Origin: Corticium candelabrum
Lineage: Eukaryota > Porifera > Homoscleromorpha > Homosclerophorida > Plakinidae
Direction: 5' to 3'
Assembly (NCBI RefSeq): GCF_963422355.1
Contig: NC_085094.1
Span: 3,636,391 to 3,700,390, forward strand
Length of the DNA: 64,000 nt
Both the position numbers and the translations under genes were made by a program. Of this stretch, positions 55,070-64,000 are shown piece after piece. Each line of letters starts with the position of its first letter. Position 1 is the stretch's first letter. The notes under the pieces were generated by a model, which saw only the letters and a list, made by a program, of their open reading frames with translations, was not told the DNA's origin and did no database searches.

Positions 55070-56030
55070 TAGGTAGGTAGGTAGGTATGTAAGTATGTAG
55101 ATACACAGGTATCCGTAGATGCTGACAGACAATTACCTGTCAAAGGTTTGTCAAGATTAAGCAGTAGTTGTAAGACCTCATCATGTTTCTCTCCTTCAGT
55201 TGAATCTATTGGCACAAAAGAATTAATATGGCTGTATGATGTTAAAGATATGTTTGCATATATGCATGGACGCTAGCAGAATCTTACCACTGATCAGTTC
55301 CACTTCTTGTCCATTTCCCAAGCAGAAACCAACTCTTTCATCACATTCAATCTGCTGGTGAAATTGACTCCTGATGCTTCTGAAGCTAAACTAGCAAGTT
55401 TGGTAGCAATCTTTGAAGCCTGATGGAATTTTTCAAACTACAACATGGACACGTGCTAATTTATGTAACAGTTGAGAATCACTTTGACAACGCACCTGAG
55501 AGTGTACTTTTCTTGGTGGTGTTTCAAAGCTAACGATGGTTGCTGTAGACGGGCTTTGATGAGCAATAGGTGAAAATGCTCTGTGGTTAGATTTGTAGTA
55601 ATCTAAAGACCATCTTCTGTCACAAAGTTCTTCAGTGAACATGTTCAATCCGAGATCAGATCGAGCTGCCAGTATGTGAAGACAAGGCAACCTCATTGAC
55701 TGCCAAGTCATGCACTGGCATGTTGCGGGGTGACTACTATTGAACTATCGTTGTATGCAACATGGTAATGTTGGTTGCCATCATTTGCGAGCTGTACCTT
55801 TGTCTTCATATCCATCTGTTAGGCAACAAATCTGTAGGCATAAGGTGTAAGATACTTCATATAGTTAATCGGTGCTGCATAAGTGATAGAATGGTATGTT
55901 ACAGGGACTTTGAGAGTAGACAGGCTTGCTTGATATAGTCTCGTTCTGATCGAAGCACTCGTAAAATAAGAAAGTACTTGTCAACAAATGTTTCTAGTGA
56001 TGAGTACCGGGAAATTACTGATTTTAAACA
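55070..56030 (-). pseudogene. SWIM/PHD gene, 5' part (transposase C-terminus and SWIM finger), frameshifted
   Basis: Minus strand from 56030: SLETFVDKYFLILRVLRSER, then in another frame LKVPVTYHSITYAAPINYMK and YLTPYAYRFV, then VQLANDGNQHYHVAYND. A SWIM zinc-finger exon 55496-55744 follows: CQCMTWQSMRLPCLHI fits C-x-C ... C-x-H. Next is exon 55288-55437 (FHQASKIATKLASLASEASG, ending SAWEMDKKWN and an in-frame TGA), then an exon near 55135-55215 (VPIDSTEGEKHDEVLQLLLN). The successive frame changes indicate decay, or assembly errors. DDE catalytic residues, if they ever existed here, are not visible upstream. Confidence 0.65.
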
Positions 56031-56049
56031 ACATTGAAATTACATAAGA

Positions 56050-57230
56050 CACAGTCTGGTCTCTAATAAAGTCACATCTGTCAGGCCCTTTGAAAAATTA
56101 AGGACGTGTTTATGTTAGAGATAATACGGTATGTGTTGGTACAGTACATGTACATGTACAAGGAATTAATTATTATTACTCTTGATATTTCATGATTATG
56201 GCTCTCTTTAAATCTTCACACAACTAGTGATTGACCATCTTCAGATGCTCTTAGGGTGAGCAGTCTTTCCTAAAAGTCCTGTTGACGGAAAGCACAAAGA
56301 AAAAAATACAAAACACAATGAAAATGTAATTGGAAAATTAAATGAAAAACTGTGTTGAGTGCAAATACTAAAGTTATAACATTTGAGAAATTTGCATTAG
56401 CAAAAAATTCTGGTATCAATTAATTAAGTTTATGTGCAGTTTGGTGTGTTTGCTTATCCTTTGAAGTTATTTTTAGTACTGTATGTACAAGGAATATTTC
56501 ATTATGGTTTGTTATGGAATTGATTGTAAAGCCTACATCTTAGGGAAATCCTGTTGCTCTTTTATGGCTTGCATACTGAACTCAAGTCAGGCAACACTCA
56601 CAAGTAACGTTTCTTTGCACTTCAGCACAGAAGTAACAGCATGACGAAATTTTTGGTATGTTTTGAAATGTAGGAATTGTGGTTGTATAAAATTACAAAA
56701 ATAATATGTAATATGATATAGAAATATGTTTCAGGTTACCCGTTGAATTTTACAAAACAAATCAACCAATGGTCTGAAATTGTACCCCAACAATTGTTGA
56801 TATTAATTTTACTGTGGACTAGTTGATATTAAATGTAGTAATTTTCAAATTTGCTTAAGAATTGTAGAATATAGAATATCCAAATGCATCTATGCTGCCA
56901 CCCTGATACAAACTAATAGATGAGAGAATCTTAGCATTTTTACCCAGCCCGTGCCTTGCTGTATTTTGAACATGCTTCATTGAAAGACATTTTTGTCTTT
57001 AGAAAGTGTGAAGAAAGAATGAAGACGATAAAGCAGCAATGATGTATACTGGGTTTATTTATGTATTTTCAATAGTGTAGTACAGTACTGTGCAGATATA
57101 ACACTACATCAGAGGTTTCACTGATCAACTATTTATATATATATAATAACAGTATTTGCCGAGCGTAGTTAATTACTGTTTCTTTTTACGTTTGTTCTTT
57201 TTATCTGAGACTACTGTATGTACAGTATTT
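56050..57230. other. AT-rich stretch without recognisable gene
   Basis: No conserved coding signal on either strand. Short AT repeats occur near 57132-57145. It is where the transposase catalytic domain of the SWIM/PHD gene would be expected, but none is seen. Confidence 0.5.
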
Positions 57231-57602
57231 TAGCCTGGGGCCACAATTTGACCCATCACCATGGAAGGTGTAGGTCCTTGGATTCCTAAACAATTGCTAA
57301 CGCACAAGCTGCACTTACGATGTAGACCGCTTTCCTTCTCCACGGGCAGCGAATTTTTTGCCTCCGTGAATGCAGCTATACGTCATCTCGTAGTATGTAA
57401 TTGCGTCAGAAAGGGGACGATTGATTCGCTTCCGGGCAGCCTCAACACTTCTCGAGTCTCTTCTCCATAATTTTGTATATGTTTATGACTCATACACCGA
57501 CAATCGCTCTTGTAGGTCGGCGAATAAGTTCAATCTTTTCCCAACAGAAAAGAATGCGGAATCAGTCGGACTTCCCGCCATTCGTCGCTTCTAATTAGCA
57601 TG

Positions 57603-57695
57603 ACATCATCGGTCACGTGCAAATTACCGACACTCCAAGTCCTCCGCATGCGGGACCGGTACCGGCTCTCTAGCCACTTCGATTATTTAATTACC
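57603..57695. repeat. Right member of ~90-bp inverted repeat pair
   Basis: GGTCACGTGCAAATTACCGA, CCTCCGCATGCGGG and CTAGCCACTTCG are the inverse of 48788-48875; similarity ends sharply at about 57603. Confidence 0.65.
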
Positions 57696-57723
57696 TATTA
57701 TACAACGTCAGTAGAAACAATCT

Positions 57724-58055
57724 CATTGCTTCACCTGGCTAGAGTGGCCCTGCGGCCACAGCTGCGGTGGCTGCACGCACTGTCCTATGAACCACTCTGC
57801 TATGAAAGATCTCGACAGACGTTGCTGGTCGGCAATTGCAAGAAACAACCTAGATTTTCGTCATCAGACGCCTGAAAACAGAACTCGATCAGTTTTTCTT
57901 AGGGTTGAGAAAACAAAAGTGCGTACCACTGACTTGAGCAGGTCAATGAAAGCCACGCACGAATGTGAAGTGTTCGCGTCATTCAGTACAAATACGCATG
58001 CGTGGTTGTCCGTTGGCAGGTCAGGATCGAGACATTCCGAGATATTGCAGTAGAC
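57724..58055. repeat. Repeat B, copy 3
   Basis: CATTGCTTCACCTGGCTAGA through CAGACGTTGCTGGTCGGCAA to GCGTGGTTGTC. A more diverged trace (TTTGCTATGAAACATCTCAA) occurs at 58425-58545, separated by a GT array. Confidence 0.75.
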
Positions 58056-58168
58056 TAGAATTTTAGGCTAAACTTATGCAGACCCAGCGCTAATGTAGTG
58101 TACACTTTAGTTAGCTATGTCTACTTGTGTGTACACCCGTTCTCAAGTGTGCATTGTGTGCACGTGGT

Positions 58169-58180
58169 GTGGTGTGGTGT

Positions 58181-58242
<62 letters not shown>

Positions 58243-58325
58243 TGTGGTGTGTGTGTGCGTGCGTGCGTGTGGTGTGTGTGCGTGCGTGCGTGCGTGCGTG
58301 GTGTGTGTGTGTGTGTGTGTGTGTG
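58169..58325. repeat. (GT)n with (GTGC)n interruptions
   Basis: GTGGT and GT runs alternate with GCGTGCGTGCGT blocks. Confidence 0.95.
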
Positions 58326-58685
58326 ACAAATGAATTTTGACACAACCGAAAACACACATTTGAATTCGTCTACGTGGTTATTAATTAAGTAATTAAATAG
58401 TCACCTGCAACAACGACTGCACGCAATGGCTTACAACACAGCTTTGCTATGAAACATCTCAATACACGTTAATTGCTACGAACTATAGTAGTCGGTATGC
58501 AAGAACAACGCAAATTTCGATTGTAGATGTCTGGAAATATAAAATCTTCTAAAATTAAAATTTCTCATTATCTAAACCCACTGGCGTTGCGACTTAGATT
58601 TGGTTGAGGGGCACACTAAGAGGCTCTGCACAACAAGGCTAAATGTATTATTAATTAATCATGTATATGTGTATATGTATATATT

Positions 58686-59060
<375 letters not shown>

Positions 59061-59443
59061 GATAGATAGCTGCCGGCGAGAATTTGTGGGGCACTGTGCC
59101 CCATGGCCCCCTTCCGGTTCCGTCGCTATGAAACCTGTATAGTTGAGATGAACGCAAGCTTGTAAACCATCGAGTCCAGGAAGCCCAAACACACAAATTT
59201 TATATTATACTGCAGCAAACAAAGTCAAAAGCACAATTTGTAATTACCACAATAAGTCAACAACGTCAAACAATAAGCTAAGGTCACACTAGCACATGTA
59301 CACTAGAGAGCAAACATCATATATGCAATCCAATTCAAACGTCATATCTGAAGGATTGATTATAGTGCTGAACAGTCAAAAAACAACAAACGCGATCAAA
59401 CTTTAGGTATGTATAGGCATACGACAACAGCGCGGCAGTCGTC

Positions 59444-61309
59444 TCAATCATAAGAAGTAGGCGACACGATAGTGTCATAGTCATATTCTGCCGACACATT
59501 CGACCATTGCTGGGCACTCTTATTGAAATCGCACATTTGCCCTCCGTTGTTCGGATTGAATTGTCCGTCGCGGTAACAGTCACTGCCGATGCGGCAACCG
59601 CACGTAGACGGCGACGTGACGCAACCAAACGCAAGACCGCAAGTGCCGTCGCCATTGCACCTCTGGCAGTAGAGGCATCTGTATGGTTTACCGACGCAAC
59701 ATCCGTACTGACAGGTATCATTAGACGTGCAATTGTTACTGTCGTCGCATGTTCCCACGGAAAGCCTTTTCCACCAATATCTTGAATAGCTCTTTTGGCA
59801 TTGCTAACCAGTAAAATTAATTAGTTAATATAAATATAAATAAATTAATTAGTTAATACAAAATAAAATACATAAATAAACAAAAATTTAATATAAAATA
59901 ATATAAAATTAAAAATAAAAATTAAAAATAAAAATAGAAATAAGAATTAGCAATTACAATAAAAATAAAAATGGCTAAACATTAAATAAAATTAATTTTA
60001 TTAGTAAAACATTAAAAAAGAAACAAAAAATTAAAAAATAACAAAAAATAAAAAAATATATAAATAAAATAAGTGACTTAACAATAACATAAAAAATAAT
60101 AAAATAAAATTAAGTAAAACAGTAGAAAGGAAAAAATACAGAATGAAAAAATAAAAAATTAAAACAAAAGTAAAAATAACTAAACACTAACATAAAAGAA
60201 TAAAATATAAATTAAGCAAAACAGTAACAAAAGAAAAATAATATTAAAATCAAAATCAAAATCAAAAATAACATAAAAAAGTTTAATTATAACTTTCAAT
60301 AAGTTCTCATCACATGAAGCTCACATTGCAGCCGTTGCGGCTTTTTTCGAGTTGCTTGTAGCATTTTCCATCGATGTAACACGCTTTGTTATCATCACAT
60401 CGAGTTCGCCTTTCTTCGAGACTAGGGCAACTTCTTCCCGATCCAGACTAAGGAACTTGCACGGTACGAGTTCTTCTTTCGCGCAGCACAACACAACAGG
60501 GAGCAGTGCAGGTCCATGACGACCACCCACTCACTCGACAATCAACTAGAGAATAGAGTAAGCGCTAACTACGTCGCATATTCTGCATATTTCACAGAAA
60601 TGCACGCGCACGCGCATAATACATATATAGATAGTCTAATTTAAAAATAACAAAAAATTGATTTTATTAATTGTAGTAGCTAGAGGCTATTAGGTTAATG
60701 AATTAACTGGCTTTGAAATTATCAATTTCTTACTGTTGCAGGGTCGGCATTGGTATCAGTACGCAGTTCTCGTGTAGTACTCGATGTGCTTCTGTATTTC
60801 GTCCTATAGCAACAGAAATACGCTGCAGGTGCATACCTAGACTGTACAACTTTTGTCCAAACAGATTGACCCTTTAGATATAGATATGTATGTATATGCA
60901 AACATGTATATGAAACTGTATTTCTTTCATGAACTCCTATACGCAAGAAGGTAGAGAGTTTGCAAGATGTTGCAGTTACTGTTGTGATGGCCTACCTGTA
61001 GCCTGTGCAGCGACCCATTCGAATGGTCCACAACTGTAACGGTAATGCTCTCAATAGGACGTTTGCTTGTATCGAGAAGCTTTGACGTAACAGGCTACGC
61101 GTTCCCTACACCGATAACGACTCCTAACACCACAACATCAAAGTACAGAAAAAAGGAATTGAACACATTCCACTGGCAGATTGGTATTACGCTAGCTTAC
61201 TCGCCACGACCTCCTTGTCCGTACTCGTCTGCATGAGAGCAATGCAGAACGAGCAGCATCGAGGTTACAGCAAGCAATGAACGAGACGAGTGTGTGCCGT
61301 TGACTGCAT
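59444..61309 (-). pseudogene. S5: broken S-type gene
   Basis: The cysteine-rich exon 59444-59803 is open (GTCDDSNNCTSNDTC, STCGCRIGSDCY), but others are not. The TSP1 exon (60310-60545) has an in-frame TAG in the RTVQVP-stop-SGSGRSCPS region. Exon 2 (61000-61130) has a TGA after KQTSY and a frameshift in the GWGRC codons. The signal-peptide exon (ATG 61309) has lost one base (CTGTAACC against CTGTTAACA), giving an early TAA. It is followed at higher coordinates by the open L5. Confidence 0.87.
59815..60295. repeat. A-rich low-complexity intron of S5 (longest)
   Basis: About 480 bases of AAATAAAAAT-like sequence at the exon 5/exon 4 intron. Confidence 0.85.
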
Positions 61310-61319
61310 AGCTGGGAGA

Positions 61320-61958
61320 CTAGGTAAAGTATGGAGTTGCGATTGCGTGCTCGATCGTGCGTGTGTGGGTAGTGATCACGCGTCGTACGTGAGAGTCGAT
61401 CAACACTTGCAAATCAAGAAGAGTGACCGAAAACATGTCGCAGCTTTGCGGTCTCAAGCATTTCACATGGTACCCTCGCTATCATTATGTTCTGGTGACT
61501 CCTTATACACACCTTTTCATATGATCTGTTGACTACATTTATGCGTATACACGCCAAGATTGTCTGGGAGGAGGAGAGACAACAAAGTTAAAAGCCCCAG
61601 GGTGAAACATGAGACAAATGCACTAGACCACCATGGCAATGCAAGAGCGAGACCAAGCTTTTATAGTAAACGCAAAATTTGCTGTTGTTCTAGATATACC
61701 CGCTCATGCTACATCCAGTACGAAGCAATATTAATTCATAGGAACTGCAGAGGCCAATTGGGCCATGGTTCCTTCAAATAATTTTTCCGCCTCACTACTT
61801 TACCACAGCTCCCAAATGTCATAAAGCATATGTGTATCACTGGAGTGCATCTGTGGTGTCAGCTGTCGTATAAAAGTTTACTCATCACTTTGAAATATGT
61901 AACTATAGCGTACAGGTATATATTGTCTAGATAGAGGGCGTAGATGTATAGCCTGTTA
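61320..61958. other. Spacer between S5 and L5, copy of 32680-33299
   Basis: Same content as the unit-2 spacer with small indels; no conserved reading frame. Confidence 0.6.
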
Positions 61959-64000
61959 CTAATCAACGAGTCTACCCAAAGTTACAGCTTCAATAACTAC
62001 GCCGTCTGTTGTCACTTCGTTACTTAGGCCCGCTTTGTTTTGGCATTTGACATTAATATAGTATGTCTTCCCGTTGATCAAGTTTAGTTTATCTGATGTC
62101 CATTGACCAGATGCCTGGACTTTGACATAGTCCACAACTTTCTTCTCATCTGTCGTTCCATACTCTTCAAATGCTGCTAGTTCGCAGGAGTCAATGCTAC
62201 TAATCTCGTCCCGAAATCCGTGCCAATTGGCACTTAAAGTCTGATCATCCGACTGATCATCAATGTCCACTGTTAGCCCATCGTTGACTACTCCTGCAAT
62301 GGGTGGTTTTCTATCAACAATAAATCTGTTCGAGAGCTCTTCTATAAGGGATCCTGCTCGGTTTCTTGCCCTGATATAGAGTTGATATGAATATTCGTTG
62401 ATGAAACAGCCGTTTTCTATCATTCTGTCTTCTGGATGAGTCACATTCAAATTGCAGTTGTTGTCTGGAAAGCAGGCAAATTCGACATACCCTTGTTGCG
62501 AACAGGACAGCTGAAGTGGGTTTGTCAGTGGGTGCTTACAGAGCAGCCATTGGAAAGAGTCGAGGCCACTCTCGTCGTCCTTAAAATTGACAATAGTAGC
62601 TTCAATCTGACGACCACAAGCTGCCAGGTATTCGAGTTTCCCTCTTTTTTTGTCATCCAACACTGTGACCGTGCCTGCAATGGGAAGAGAGGTATCGACA
62701 AGGACCCCATTTGAGGCGGCTTGACCTCTTAGCCCGGCTCGATTTGCTATAGACACCGTTATGTAATATCGCGTGTTATGTTGCAACTTTAAATTGTTGA
62801 GGACACCTTCGTTGGCCTTGCTTGCCGTGAACCCGACGACAGTCGTCTCATACGCTTTCAAACCGGCTCCGATTTGGAACGAGGTCATGTCTCTACCGCT
62901 TTCCGGGTCTGCAAAGCCGTTGGGATTCCAATAGGCCGACAGTATCGTCGTAGCCGCCTGATATTGTATATCTACTTTGGCATTGCCGTCGTTAATTGTC
63001 GTGGAGAACGTCGGAGGCGTTGTATCGACGAGAATAAGTTGGGACTCGACCTGTTGAGTATCCGAACGGACATTCTGAGCGGTCACTAAAATTTTGTATA
63101 CGCCACCATTGTCCAAGTTTAGGTTATCAACCGCTATCTCTGTCGTCCCGTTGTTTTCCGAGTTTGCCTTCAGCACCCCTGTGACGGATGGTTGGGTATC
63201 TGTTGCTTTCACCAGCTCCCAAGAGAAGGAAACACCTCCGCAAGGCACTGTAAAGCCACTCAACTTGGCTCTTACCCCCTTGTTTTGTGTCATCATTAGG
63301 TAAAATGTTCCAGATTCGGCAGCTTTGTAAACTAACTTTGTTGCAGTCGGGATGCTGTACCTCAGAATCGACACGGTACCCTTAGCTATGTCTACTCCTT
63401 TGAGATTGTTCTGTGGGCACGTCGCGGTGCTGCCCGTGCAATATTGATCCGGCCAGTCGCAGGCATCCTTGTTCTTATAGCAGAGATACGTTGCCGGTCT
63501 ATACACGAGATCGCAACTATCTCCGTTGCAGACATTGGATTCTATGCAGGTTGGATCTGTAGGACACGTGAACGGGTCCCCACCACATGCACCGGTCGTA
63601 CATTTGTCCTTACGAGTGCATGCGTTGCCGTCGTCGCAAATCGCTCCGTCGGCCAGGTTGGTCCATCCATTCGCATTGCTGTAGATGTTGCATTTCTGGC
63701 ACATGTTGTTTGGATTAGGCGCGCCATGTACGTAGCATTGCCCGTTGATGCTGCAACCGCACTTCCCTGCCGTCACGCAGCCCTTGGTCGTCTTACAACC
63801 ATAGTTGCCGTCGCAAGCTTGGCAGTCGGTTAAGCACGTGTAGGGCGTGCCGACGCAGAGACCATCAGCACTACAACTGTCACTTCTAGTGCAGATGTCC
63901 TTGTCATCGCACGCATTTCCGGTCAACGAGTAGAACCTCCGGTTTTCGCCTTTATTGGGCTCGCAGATCTAGGATTAGAAGACGTTGTCGACGGCGCACG
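61959..64000 (-). CDS. L5: secreted TSP1/cysteine-rich/FN3-like protein, last exon, partial
   Basis: The last exon, 61959-63968, is fully open (670 codons including the stop) and aligns end to end with L2 exon 6, with one codon more (GAPNPNNMC against GAPTPNMC). Cysteine-rich modules CDDGNACTRKDKC and GCVTAGKCGCSINGQCY; linkers LVDTTPPTFS, VLVDTSLPIAG and FIVDRKPPIAG. Substitutions against L2 are spread over the exon without breaking it, and all visible cysteines of the modules are kept. Acceptor AG at 63969-63970. The upstream exons (signal peptide, EMI-like, TSP1) should lie beyond the right edge. Confidence 0.88.

Noticed and set aside
57261..57470. Plus-strand 69-aa open frame beginning MEGVGPWIPKQLLTHKLHLR
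   Set aside because: No recognisable family, no splice context and no second copy to test conservation; too short to support.

Overview
The window is nuclear DNA of an invertebrate animal. It has spliced genes with GT-AG introns of about 29-70 bases, very many CA/GT microsatellites, numerous MITE-type transposons, an LTR and a non-LTR retrotransposon, and a tandem family of secreted EMI/thrombospondin-1/cysteine-rich proteins. A sponge or another early-branching metazoan is my best guess, but that is inference from gene style; no species marker is visible.

Layout. (1) About 1-14 kb, minus strand: the N-terminal and middle part of SZT2, the large KICSTOR subunit that links amino-acid supply to mTORC1. 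Some 29 exons can be placed; the gene runs off the left edge, and its introns hold at least five MITEs and two long microsatellites. (2) About 15.4-64 kb, minus strand: five copies of a two-gene unit. Each unit has a short gene 'S' (signal peptide, EMI-like, TSP1, one cysteine-rich module; 283-298 aa) followed at higher coordinates by a long gene 'L' (same N-terminus, several cysteine-rich modules, then FN3-like repeats; 943 aa). S1, S3 and S4 assemble into complete five-exon reading frames, while S2 and S5 are broken. L2 is complete (six exons) and L5 is open as far as the right edge, while L1, L3 and L4 are wrecked. Each unit therefore keeps exactly one partner. (3) Between units 1 and 2 (18-30 kb) is a mobile-element zone: a dead Ty3/Gypsy element inserted inside L1, a 950-bp foldback, an inverted pair of retroelement C-terminal domains with CAGA arrays, and a truncated LINE. 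(4) Between units 4 and 5 (48.8-57.7 kb) is a decayed SWIM/PHD zinc-finger gene of transposase type. It carries a 1.55-kb terminal-inverted-repeat element inside it and has a pair of roughly 90-bp inverted repeats around it.

How it fits together. SZT2 is an intracellular housekeeping gene unrelated to the rest. The S and L proteins look secreted and matrix-like and probably share ancestry through repeated segmental duplication. Because many insertions hit one paralogue and not another, the paralogues supply empty sites that date and delimit several transposons and the birth of a microsatellite inside a coding exon. Exon boundaries given here were read by eye from splice motifs and reading frame; no alignment or transcript data were available.
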